Positions 1 through 8,029 of a DNA stretch of 64,000 nt are shown in pieces. The notes under the pieces are model-generated. The model worked only from the letters and a program-made list of their open reading frames with translations. It did not search any database and was not told the origin of the DNA. The position numbers and the translations under genes are program-made. The stretch lies in assembly GCA_017458225.1 (NCBI GenBank), contig JAFTFX010000013.1:80073-144072 (forward strand), given 5' to 3'. How positions within the stretch are numbered: position 1 is the stretch's first letter; the number at the start of each line of letters is the position of its first letter. The stretch comes from Prevotella sp. GTDB taxonomy: Bacteria > Bacteroidota > Bacteroidia > Bacteroidales > Bacteroidaceae.

Positions 1-2
1 AC

Positions 3-3000
3 CATGAGGGGTTGATTGTCTGTTCGGCCTGTATCGCCGGCGAGGTGCCTAAGAAAATTCTGAATGGTGACATTGCTGGCGCACGCGAAGCCGTGGAGTG
101 GTATCACAACCTGTTCGGCGATGACTACTACCTGGAGTTGCAACGCCATGAGGTGAAAGACCCTGCGATTCGTGCCAACCGCGAGACCTTCCCCCTGCAG
201 CAGCAGGCCAACAAAGTGCTTATCGAACTGGCCCGTGAATACGGCATCAAACTGATTTGTTCAAACGACGTTCACTTCGTGGATCAGGAGAATGCCGAAG
301 CCCACGACCATCTGCTGTGTCTTTCCACTGGAAAGGATCTTGACGATCCCACCCGCATGCTCTATTCAAAGCAAGAGTGGTTCAAGACCCGTGCCGAAAT
401 GAACGAGATTTTCAGCGATGTGCCCGAAGCTCTGAGCAACACGCTGGAGATTTTGGACAAGGTGGAAATCTACAACCTTGACCACGACCCCATCATGCCT
501 TTCTTCCCGATTCCAGAGAGTTTTGGCACCGAGGAAGAATGGCGCAAGAAGTTCACCGAAGAAGACCTCTACAAAGAGTTTACCTGCGACGAAAACGGAC
601 AGAACCAGTTACCGTCCGAAGAAGGCGAGAAGAAAATCAAGAAACTGGGTGGCTACGACAAAATCTACCGCATCAAGTTCGAAGCCGACTATTTGGCTTC
701 GCTTGCCTACAAAGGTGCCGAGCGTCTTTACGGCAATCCGCTTTCCCAGGAAGTGGAAGACCGCATTCGTTTCGAGTTGCACATCATGAAGACAATGGGC
801 TTCCCCGGCTACTTCCTCATCGTGCAGGACTTCATCAACTCGGCACGCGACGAACTCGACGTATGGGTGGGCCCTGGACGTGGTTCGGCTGCTGGCTCAG
901 TGGTGGCCTACTGTCTGGGCATCACGAAGATAGACCCCTTGAAATACGACCTGCTGTTCGAGCGTTTCCTGAATCCCGACCGTATCTCGCTGCCCGATAT
1001 TGATACTGACTTCGATGACGACGGCCGCGGCAAAGTGCTGAAATGGGTGATGGACAAATACGGACACGAAAACTGTGCCCACATCATCACCTACGCCTCG
1101 ATGGCCACAAAGAACTCTATCAAGGATGTGGCGCGCGTAGAGAAGCTACCGTTAGCCATCAGTAACGCCCTCTGCAAGGCCATCCCCGACCGTCTGCCCG
1201 ACGGTCTGAAGATGAATCTGACGAATGCCATCAAGTGCACTCCCGAGTTACGCGATGCCGAGGCATCCAACGATCCCGTACTGGCCAACACCATCAAGTA
1301 TGCCAAGATGCTGGAGGGAACGGTGCGCGGCACAGGCATCCATGCCTGCGGCTTCATTATCTGCCGCGACCCTATCAGCGACTGGGTGCCTGTCAGCACG
1401 GCTGACGACCCTGACTTCAAGGACACGAAGACCAACTGCACACAATATGACGGCCACGTCATTGAGTCGACCGGCCTCATCAAGATGGACTTCCTGGGCC
1501 TGAAAACTCTTTCAGAGCTGAAAGAAGCCTGCGCCAACATCAAGATTACACGTGGCATTGACGTAGACCTCGACACCATCCCCATTGACGATCCGAAAAC
1601 CTATGAACTGTATCAACAGGGCCGCACCATCGGCACCTTCCAGTTCGAGTCGGCTGGCATGCAGAAATACCTGCGCGAACTGCACCCCACTGTGTTCGAG
1701 GACCTCATCGCCATGAACGCCCTCTACCGTCCGGGACCTATGGACTATATACCTTCTTTCATCGCGCGCAAAAACGGCCGCGAGGAAATCAAGTACGACA
1801 TTCCCTGCATGGAAAAATACCTGAAAGACACCTACGGCATCACGGTCTATCAGGAGCAGGTGATGTTGCTCAGCCGCCAGTTGGCCGACTTCACCCGAGG
1901 TGAGAGCGATGCCCTGCGCAAGGCCATGGGTAAGAAGAAAAAGGACATCGTCGACGCGATGAAGCCGAAATTCATCGAGGGTGGCAAGAAGAACGGCCAC
2001 GACCCGAAGATTTTGGAAAAAATCTGGGCCGATTGGGAGAAGTTTGCCTCGTATGCCTTCAACAAGTCGCATGCCGCCTGCTACTCATGGGTGGCCTACC
2101 AGACAGCTTACATCAAGGCCAACTATCCTGCCGAGTTCATGGCCGCCATTATGACGCGCCGCCGCGACCAGATCACAGAAATCACCAAGTTGATGGACGA
2201 GTGCAAGCAGATGGGCATCGCCACACTGGGCCCCGACGTGAATGAGTCGTACCTGAAATTCGGTGTAAACCATAAAGGCGAGATACGCTTTGGTCTGGCT
2301 GGCATCAAGGGCTTAGGCGACGGTGCTGCACAGGCCATCATCGACGAGCGCGAAAAGAACGGACCCTACAAAGACATCTTCGATTTCGTGCAGCGCGTCT
2401 CCTTCCAGAGTGTCAACCGCAAGGCCTTTGAAGTGCTGGCACTCTCAGGCGGTTTCGATGGCTTTGGCATTCGCCGCGAGGCGTTTTTCGCAGAAAATGC
2501 CAAGGGCGAACAGTTCCTGGACACCCTCGTACGTTACGGGCAAAGCTACCAGACGGCCAAACAAGAGGCACAGAACTCACTCTTCGGTGGTTTCGACAGC
2601 GTGGAGATAGCCACGCCTCCCATCCCGAAAACCGATATTCGTTGGAGTGATATTGAGAGGCTGAACAAGGAGCGCGACCTGGTAGGCATTTATCTCTCGG
2701 CCCATCCGCTGGACGAATATAAGATTGTGCTTGACAACCTCTGCAATGCTCGCTGCGACGAATTGGCCGACAACGGGGCTGCACTGAACGACCGCGAAGA
2801 CGTGATACTGGGTGGTATCGTGACCGCCGTGCGTTCCAAGTTCTCGAAGAACGGCAAGCCCTGCGGCTTCGTCACCATTGAAGACTTCAACGGCTCAGGC
2901 GAACTGGCACTCTTCGGCGACGATTGGGGCAAGTGGAACGGCTGGTTCACGGAAGGTGCTGCCGTCTACATCACGGGTAAGATGAAGCCGCGCTTCTATA

Positions 3001-3299
3001 ATAATGAGGTAAAAGAACTGAAGGTCAGCAACATTGAATACCTGCAGTCGGTCAAAGAGAAAGCCATCGACCGTATCACCATCTCACTATTGACCGACCA
3101 GATCAACGACCAAGTGGTCAACGAACTGAACGAACTCATCCACGAACATCCGGGAAAGACCAAGCTGTTCTTCCAACTGCGCGACTCCACAGGCAAGCAC
3201 CATGTACTGCTGCGCTCACAGAAGACCTTTGTCGACGTGCGTCATTCGCTCATCGACTTTATAGAGCGCACCGAGGCACTCGACTACAAGATCAATTAG
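3..3299 (+). CDS. dnaE: DNA polymerase III alpha subunit, 5' partial
   Basis: Catalytic subunit of the replicative polymerase. The frame is open to the left edge, so the start and roughly the first 150 residues, including part of the PHP domain, lie outside the window. The palm has GPGRGSAAGS near 870-897, the metal-binding pair in PDIDTDF near 992-1012, and a third aspartate in LIKMDFLGL near 1478-1504. A helix-hairpin-helix (GIKGLGDGAAQAI) and an OB-fold region near 2795-2930 follow. This order matches the DnaE1 family. The stop overlaps the convergent RelA/SpoT-type gene by 8 bp. No disruption is seen. Confidence 0.97.
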   Translation, partial: HEGLIVCSACIAGEVPKKILNGDIAGAREAVEWYHNLFGDDYYLELQRHEVKDPAIRANRETFPLQQQANKVLIELAREYGIKLICSNDVHFVDQENAEAHDHLLCLSTGKDLDDPTRMLYSKQEWFKTRAEMNEIFSDVPEALSNTLEILDKVEIYNLDHDPIMPFFPIPESFGTEEEWRKKFTEEDLYKEFTCDENGQNQLPSEEGEKKIKKLGGYDKIYRIKFEADYLASLAYKGAERLYGNPLSQEVEDRIRFELHIMKTMGFPGYFLIVQDFINSARDELDVWVGPGRGSAAGSVVAYCLGITKIDPLKYDLLFERFLNPDRISLPDIDTDFDDDGRGKVLKWVMDKYGHENCAHIITYASMATKNSIKDVARVEKLPLAISNALCKAIPDRLPDGLKMNLTNAIKCTPELRDAEASNDPVLANTIKYAKMLEGTVRGTGIHACGFIICRDPISDWVPVSTADDPDFKDTKTNCTQYDGHVIESTGLIKMDFLGLKTLSELKEACANIKITRGIDVDLDTIPIDDPKTYELYQQGRTIGTFQFESAGMQKYLRELHPTVFEDLIAMNALYRPGPMDYIPSFIARKNGREEIKYDIPCMEKYLKDTYGITVYQEQVMLLSRQLADFTRGESDALRKAMGKKKKDIVDAMKPKFIEGGKKNGHDPKILEKIWADWEKFASYAFNKSHAACYSWVAYQTAYIKANYPAEFMAAIMTRRRDQITEITKLMDECKQMGIATLGPDVNESYLKFGVNHKGEIRFGLAGIKGLGDGAAQAIIDEREKNGPYKDIFDFVQRVSFQSVNRKAFEVLALSGGFDGFGIRREAFFAENAKGEQFLDTLVRYGQSYQTAKQEAQNSLFGGFDSVEIATPPIPKTDIRWSDIERLNKERDLVGIYLSAHPLDEYKIVLDNLCNARCDELADNGAALNDREDVILGGIVTAVRSKFSKNGKPCGFVTIEDFNGSGELALFGDDWGKWNGWFTEGAAVYITGKMKPRFYNNEVKELKVSNIEYLQSVKEKAIDRITISLLTDQINDQVVNELNELIHEHPGKTKLFFQLRDSTGKHHVLLRSQKTFVDVRHSLIDFIERTEALDYKIN

Positions 3300-4377
3300 T
3301 CAGACGACGGGCATGCTCCATCACCATACCGGCCAAGTCAACATTGGCCGGTGATGGACCATTCACCGTGTCGAAAAGCCATTGTATTCCTGCCTGTCCA
3401 CCACCGTTCTTGATGATATGCACGATGCACAGGTTCTGCAAGCCTATCGTTTCGGAGAGAATGTCAAGATCGGTAACGCCCAGTTGGGTCACTGCCAATT
3501 GGTAGGCATCGTCATAGTCTTCAGCCATCATGCGCTCCACGTCGGCCACGGTCTGCATCCCCATGTGCCGCAATACGGGCAGGTAGGGCATCAGCGAACC
3601 ACTATAGAGCTCAGCCTGATTGATGGCTGCTATCTGACGGTTGAGTTTCTCGAAAGGTTTCTTTTGCAGATAGGCAGTAAAGGTGTCGCCGTCAAGTGGG
3701 ACCTCCTCTAACCTGCCCTGTTCCATCTGCGAGCGAATACGCCGCCGGTAATCTGTAATGTCGGTGCGTATGCGGCTGAATTCATTGTCGGCCAGTTCCA
3801 GCAGACCGGCCAGTCGGCTAAGCGCGCGGTGGTACTCCATGGGAGTCTCAATCTCCGACTTATAGCCGATGTCGTGCTGAATGTCGGACCACAAGTGCTG
3901 CAAAACCGTACGCATCTGCAGTTCGAAGGGCACCTCGTTCAGTTCAGGACATGCCGGGTCACTGTAAAGCGACTTCGGAACACGGCACACAAAATGGAGC
4001 GAGTTGTAGCCGAAGCTGTCGAACTGATGCATCTTACGCTTGTCGACAGAATTAGACCAGTCAATCTCGAAAAGTGTCTCTGCGATGGAAGCAATGCGGT
4101 CAACATCCTCATTATAATAGGTAATGACACGCACGCCCAGCAAATCGGTCACATCGCTGATGGAGTGATACTTGCTGCCCTTGCGAAGCAATTTGCCAGC
4201 CAGGGAAGCCTCGCCCTTGATGCGCGACTCCATTTGGTTCAGTTCCAATCCGCTCTTGGTCACGGCTTGCTTCAGCTGTGCCATCACCACCTGCTGCAAC
4301 TTTTCCAAAAGAGGGAGCTGCCGCCGATAATCATCCAGCAGCAGCGACCCGTGTAGATCTAATCCGTAGTCGGCCAT
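3292..4377 (-). CDS. RelA/SpoT-domain (p)ppGpp synthetase-like protein
   Basis: Predicted nucleotide pyrophosphokinase of about 361 aa with a RelA/SpoT synthetase domain in the N-terminal half. Visible family motifs are RIKGEASLAGKL, DLLGVRVI, GYNSLH and ELQMRT followed by LWSDIQHDIGYK, so residues needed for nucleotide binding and transfer appear kept. There is no HD hydrolase, TGS or ACT domain, so it is not a long RelA/SpoT protein; the C-terminal 130 residues are unassigned. The ATG at 4377 is preferred over a TTG nine codons earlier because AAAAGGAAAAAG precedes it. It is the last gene of an operon with STAS, SLC13 and RsbW-like genes, which suggests a link between partner switching and alarmone level (inference). 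Confidence 0.8.
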   Translation of the reverse strand: MADYGLDLHGSLLLDDYRRQLPLLEKLQQVVMAQLKQAVTKSGLELNQMESRIKGEASLAGKLLRKGSKYHSISDVTDLLGVRVITYYNEDVDRIASIAETLFEIDWSNSVDKRKMHQFDSFGYNSLHFVCRVPKSLYSDPACPELNEVPFELQMRTVLQHLWSDIQHDIGYKSEIETPMEYHRALSRLAGLLELADNEFSRIRTDITDYRRRIRSQMEQGRLEEVPLDGDTFTAYLQKKPFEKLNRQIAAINQAELYSGSLMPYLPVLRHMGMQTVADVERMMAEDYDDAYQLAVTQLGVTDLDILSETIGLQNLCIVHIIKNGGGQAGIQWLFDTVNGPSPANVDLAGMVMEHARRLTN

Positions 4378-4390
4378 TGTCTTTTTCCTT

Positions 4391-4693
4391 TTACTTAATC
4401 TCAAACAGATTGTAGAAACCCGTCATCTGGAACACCTTTTGGATATCGGCATTCAGATGCAGGATAGTCACTTTGCTGTTGACCGATGCTGCACGCTTGC
4501 GAATGGCGAGCAGGATGCGCAAGCCCGAACTGCTGATGTACTCCAGATGCTCGCAGTCAATCACAATGTCGTGACCCATGCAGTCGTTGAGCACTTCCAG
4601 TTCTTTGGCGGTCTGGTCGGCAACAGCTGTGTCCAGACGACCTTCAAGAGTAGCAATGAACTTGCCGTCTTCTTCTTTGAATGTTGTTTTCAT
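4391..4693 (-). CDS. STAS-domain anti-sigma factor antagonist
   Basis: Single STAS domain of 100 aa, the usual size for SpoIIAA/RsbV-like antagonists. The phosphorylation loop is visible as EHLEYISSSGLRILL, with a serine at the expected site. In known systems the dephosphorylated protein binds an RsbW/SpoIIAB-like kinase and frees the kinase's target. The matching kinase is two genes upstream in the same operon (6516-6965). The stop lies 13 bp before the chosen start of the RelA/SpoT-type gene. Family assignment is firm; the final target is not visible. Confidence 0.87.
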   Translation of the reverse strand: MKTTFKEEDGKFIATLEGRLDTAVADQTAKELEVLNDCMGHDIVIDCEHLEYISSSGLRILLAIRKRAASVNSKVTILHLNADIQKVFQMTGFYNLFEIK

Positions 4694-4717
4694 AATGACT
4701 TGTTTTTTATTATTTTA

Positions 4718-6508
4718 TTATATTGGATATACGATATTCACAATTACCAGATTGACGATCAACAGCACGATATGCATCCACATGCCTATCTTCATGAAGT
4801 CAGTAAAGCGATATCCGCCAGGGCCATAGATGAGCATGTGCGTACTGGAACCGATGGGCGAGGCAAAGCTGATGGTCACCGAAATCATCAGCGAGATGAC
4901 GAACGGCATGGGGTTGCAGCCAAGTGCCAAGGCCACCTGATAAACAATGGGGAAGAACACGCCACAGGCACCCACGTCACTGACGAACTCGCTCACGACC
5001 GATGCCAACAGACACAGCACCGCCATGTTTACGTAGGGATTCTCGCCACACACGTTCAGCACACCCGTGGCCAGCGTCTCAGCGATACCCGTCTTGGTGA
5101 TGGCCGTCGAGAACACCACGGTAGAACCCAAGATGAGCAACAGTTCCCAGTCGATATACTTAGTCACCTTCGTCATTCGACAGCATTTGAAAACCAGCAT
5201 GGCTCCGGCGGCCAGCATCGTCGTAGCCATCAGGGACATCACATGGAACGTGGAGAGCAGGAACATGCACAGCAGGATGATGGAAGCCACCACGGTCTTC
5301 TTGCCTAACTGGGGAACAAAATGAGAATCGAAAAACGTGAGCGATCCTCGTGTCAAGGTCTCTATCTCGCGCTCGTCTTTTGGTGGACACTCAAGGAGCA
5401 GTGTGTCGCCAGCCTCCAACCGCACTTCGCGCGGCTGTTGGTTGACTCGTTTTCCCTGTCTGGCTACAGCAACGAGCACCATGTCGGTGGTATGTTCAAA
5501 GCCGTTCTCACTCATGCGTGTCCCAATCAAGTCGCTTCCGAAGCCCACATAAGCCGTACGCAACTTACGGTTGCTGTCTATCTCATTAATGCTATACACA
5601 TGATGGTCGGCAGCCACCAGCCCGTGCGTTCGCTTCAGTTCCAGAATCTCGTTGATTTGTCCAGAGAAAATCAGTCGGTCGCCACCAATGACAAATTCGT
5701 CGGCTGGCACCGGGGTGATAATTTCCTTGTCGAAACGCACTATCTCGATAAGGGAGCCACCCTTCACATGAGCCAGCCCGGCCTCACTGACGGTCATACC
5801 CACCGCCTCGTTTTCTGTCGGAACCAACAATTCCACCGTATAGTCGCTGGTCGATTCAAAAGATGTTTCGGGCGACTCTCTTCTGGGAATGGCATTCTTG
5901 AGCAACAATACCAGACCGACACCGACCGCCGTACAGACCATCCCCGGTATCAATGGTGCGAAAAGGCCCATAGACTGACCTGTCTGCTCAGCATACAGCC
6001 CAGCAACGACCAGATTAGAAGAATTTCCGATGAGCGTACAGGCACCGCCCAATGTGGCTGCATAGCTGAGTGGCAGAAGCAAGCGTGACGGCTGAGTGGC
6101 CAGTTTGCGTGCCCATATTTTCACCACGTCGACAAATAGTGCCACCACATTGACGGCATTCAGCAATGCACTGAGCACAGCAATGGGAACCATCAGCTTG
6201 ATGATGGCCTCGCGATAGTTCGTAGGCGAGCCCAGCAGATTTTTGGTGAGCCAGTAGAGCACGCCCGTCTGCATCAGTCCAGCCATAACCACAAAGAAAG
6301 CAGCATGCACCACGACGGGCTCCGAACCAAAGCCAGCCAAGCCCTCCTCCTCATTGACGATACCAAAGACCAGCAGTACAGTCAGGGCTCCCAAGAATGC
6401 CACCTCGGCAGGAACATGCGTACGAATCATCATCACGAGAATGCTCATCACGGATAAGATGGTGATCCATGCCTGTATACTGAGTCCTAAGAGTTCGTAG
6501 GTCATCAT
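4718..6508 (-). CDS. SLC13/DASS-family transporter with two RCK_C domains
   Basis: Inner-membrane transporter of 596 aa. Two blocks of hydrophobic segments, about residues 1-200 and 400-596, flank a soluble central part of about 200 residues. This part holds two RCK_C (TrkA-C) domains, each ending in a segment of the type FVIGGDRLIFSG or LEAGDTLLLECPP. This architecture is typical of putative sodium-coupled dicarboxylate or sulfate transporters with ligand-sensing domains; the substrate cannot be read from sequence. It lies between the RsbW-like and STAS genes in one operon, 7 bp after the former, which is an unusual position for a transporter. Confidence 0.85.
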   Translation of the reverse strand: MMTYELLGLSIQAWITILSVMSILVMMIRTHVPAEVAFLGALTVLLVFGIVNEEEGLAGFGSEPVVVHAAFFVVMAGLMQTGVLYWLTKNLLGSPTNYREAIIKLMVPIAVLSALLNAVNVVALFVDVVKIWARKLATQPSRLLLPLSYAATLGGACTLIGNSSNLVVAGLYAEQTGQSMGLFAPLIPGMVCTAVGVGLVLLLKNAIPRRESPETSFESTSDYTVELLVPTENEAVGMTVSEAGLAHVKGGSLIEIVRFDKEIITPVPADEFVIGGDRLIFSGQINEILELKRTHGLVAADHHVYSINEIDSNRKLRTAYVGFGSDLIGTRMSENGFEHTTDMVLVAVARQGKRVNQQPREVRLEAGDTLLLECPPKDEREIETLTRGSLTFFDSHFVPQLGKKTVVASIILLCMFLLSTFHVMSLMATTMLAAGAMLVFKCCRMTKVTKYIDWELLLILGSTVVFSTAITKTGIAETLATGVLNVCGENPYVNMAVLCLLASVVSEFVSDVGACGVFFPIVYQVALALGCNPMPFVISLMISVTISFASPIGSSTHMLIYGPGGYRFTDFMKIGMWMHIVLLIVNLVIVNIVYPI

Positions 6509-6515
6509 TCTTCAA

Positions 6516-6965
6516 TCAGAGCTTCTTGGTGAGGGTGAGTATGTTTCGGTCGTCGGCGCGTTCGTAACCGATGCCGTCCATCAGTTGTCGAACCAGGAAA
6601 ATGCCCAGTCCGCCAATGGGACGCTCTTCAGCCGATAGAGAGGTGTCAGCCTCTTCCTGCAAGGTAGGGTCGAACGGTGTGCCGTGGTCGATGATAACGA
6701 AGGTCAGCAGCCGGTCGTCGGCCTTGGCCTCAATCTGAACATCGCCTTGCACACCTTCAGGGTAAGCATATTTCATGACGTTGACAACAGCCTCTTCCAA
6801 AGCGAGATTCATACTCATGGTGACCGACATGTCAAGACCCACGGCCTCGCATACCTCATCGACGAAGGCGGCTAGCAGTGGCACCTGCTCTACATTGTTA
6901 CCCAATGTGATGCTGCGTTGCACACGCACGTTGGGTTGTTGGTTATTGTCGTGATTGTCTGTCAT
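6516..6965 (-). CDS. RsbW/SpoIIAB-like ATP-binding anti-sigma kinase
   Basis: GHKL-type ATPase of about 149 aa. The N box is in NLALEEAVVNVMKYAYPEG, the G1 box in IDHGTPFD and the G2 box in GGLGIFLVRQLMD. Kinases of this family bind a sigma factor or another partner and phosphorylate a STAS antagonist; one is encoded two genes downstream. The open frame extends to 7067, but the promoter at 7022-7053 puts the transcript start near 7015, so the ATG at 6965 is the likely start. First gene of the four-gene operon. The target is unknown, and sigma-B has not been described in Bacteroidetes. Confidence 0.83.
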   Translation of the reverse strand: MTDNHDNNQQPNVRVQRSITLGNNVEQVPLLAAFVDEVCEAVGLDMSVTMSMNLALEEAVVNVMKYAYPEGVQGDVQIEAKADDRLLTFVIIDHGTPFDPTLQEEADTSLSAEERPIGGLGIFLVRQLMDGIGYERADDRNILTLTKKL

Positions 6966-7021
6966 GTAAACAAATCTGTTTTCAGATTTCACCTCTTTCT
7001 CATTCGTTATGCTGAGACGGC

Positions 7022-7053
7022 GCAAAATTACGCAAATATTTTCAAGTTGACAA
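7022..7053 (-). promoter_or_regulatory. promoter of the RsbW-SLC13-STAS-Rel operon
   Basis: On the minus strand TTG (7051-7053) is followed after 20 bp by TAATTTTG (7022-7030 region), matching the Bacteroidetes -33/-7 consensus. It fixes the transcript start near 7015. Confidence 0.65.
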
Positions 7054-7082
7054 GACTTTCGCGGCATTTTATTAGAAAATAC

Positions 7083-7113
7083 TTGGGGATATCAACAATA
7101 ATTCGTACATTTG
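7083..7113 (+). promoter_or_regulatory. trxA promoter
   Basis: TTG at 7083-7085, a 20-bp spacer and TACATTTG at 7106-7113 give a full Bacteroidetes promoter, about 38 bp upstream of the trxA start. It is divergent from the promoter at 7022-7053. Confidence 0.7.
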
Positions 7114-7151
7114 CAAGCGTAATTGTCAAACTAAAATAGAACTTTACAACG

Positions 7152-7466
7152 ATGGAAGTACAAATCACAAGCGAAAACTTTGCAAGTCTGAAGAATGGCA
7201 ACCTGCCATTAGTAGTTGATTTCTGGGCTACCTGGTGTGGTCCCTGCCGCATGGTGGGTCCCATCATTTCCGAACTGGCCGAGAAGTACGACGGAAAAAT
7301 TGTCGTAGGCAAGTGCGACGTTGAAGAGTGCGACGACCTGGCTGCTGAGTTCGGCATCCGCAACATTCCCACCATTTTGTTCTTCAAGAACGGCGAAGTG
7401 GTCGACAAGTTGGTCGGTGCTGTTTCGAAGGCCAAGTTCGAAGAGAAATTCGAGGCACTGCTGTAA
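7152..7466 (+). CDS. trxA: thioredoxin
   Basis: Thioredoxin of 104 aa, the standard length. The active site WCGPC is in DFWATWCGPCRMVGP and the cis-proline region is RNIPTILFF. There is no signal peptide, so it acts in the cytoplasm as a general disulfide reductase. It has its own promoter and probably forms an operon with the small acidic gene 28 bp downstream, ended by the terminator at 7846-7878. Confidence 0.96.
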   Translation: MEVQITSENFASLKNGNLPLVVDFWATWCGPCRMVGPIISELAEKYDGKIVVGKCDVEECDDLAAEFGIRNIPTILFFKNGEVVDKLVGAVSKAKFEEKFEALL

Positions 7467-7494
7467 GAATTGAATAAATTAAAAATTCAGTATT

Positions 7495-7815
7495 ATGGCA
7501 AGCCTTGACGAAGAACTGCTCATGGACGAGCAGGAGAACAAGCGCGAGATAACCTTTATACGCGAACACCTGCCAGCCGATCTGAAGGAGCAATACTCCG
7601 ACGAGCAACTGCTTTTCATCATCGATGCCATAGGCACCTATTTCTATACCAGCGGCATCTTGGAAAGCAATTCCGAAGAGGTTGACATCGACATGGAGGC
7701 CGTCTCCGATTTCGTATGTAACGAAGCGAAAGAAGAGGGTGAAGGACCTTTCGATCCACAGGAAGTGTTCTTTGTGGTAGAGGCCGACCTTGACTTTCAG
7801 GAGCAGAACGCCTGA
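7495..7815 (+). CDS. small acidic hypothetical protein downstream of trxA
   Basis: A 106-aa, strongly acidic protein without signal peptide or membrane segment. It starts MASLDEELLMDEQENKREIT and has aspartate/glutamate-rich stretches around residues 60-85. No known domain is recognised. It is 28 bp behind trxA and before a good terminator, so it is very likely a cotranscribed real gene; a role linked to thioredoxin is only a guess from position. Confidence 0.72.
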   Translation: MASLDEELLMDEQENKREITFIREHLPADLKEQYSDEQLLFIIDAIGTYFYTSGILESNSEEVDIDMEAVSDFVCNEAKEEGEGPFDPQEVFFVVEADLDFQEQNA

Positions 7816-7845
7816 ACGGGTGCGTAGATAAAAAAATGAATGAAG

Positions 7846-7878
7846 CTGTGTCATGCAATGAATGGCACAGTTTTTTTT
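7846..7878 (+). terminator. rho-independent terminator of the trxA operon
   Basis: An 8-bp stem CTGTGTCA/TGGCACAG (one G-T pair) with a 9-nt loop is followed by eight T residues. Confidence 0.8.
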
Positions 7879-7891
7879 ATTATTTAAAACG

Positions 7892-7950
7892 AAATTTATG
7901 CATAAATTGGAGCAATTTATGCGTAAATTGAGCCGATTTATGCAAAAATT
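7892..7950 (+). repeat. three direct repeats with 21-bp period upstream of the secreted toroid gene
   Basis: ATTTATGC occurs at 7894, 7915 and 7936, exactly 21 bp apart. The first copy is the core of a perfect palindrome AATTTATGCATAAATT. The repeats lie between the trxA terminator and the -7 element at 7996. They could be binding sites of the AraC-type domain of the hybrid regulator encoded behind the target gene, or belong to the 22-bp-period repeat class found elsewhere in the window. Confidence 0.7.
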
Positions 7951-7995
7951 CAAAATGAAAAGCGTTCAATGACGCAGTGTTTGACTTTTTTTTTC

Positions 7996-8003
7996 TATCT
8001 TTG
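7996..8003 (+). promoter_or_regulatory. probable -7 element of the toroid gene
   Basis: TATCTTTG matches the -7 consensus 26 bp before the start codon. A TTTG at 7980 is too close (12 bp) to be a normal -33 element, so activation by a regulator may be needed. Confidence 0.5.
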
Positions 8004-8029
8004 CCAGCAGAAACTAAAACTATATTTAA

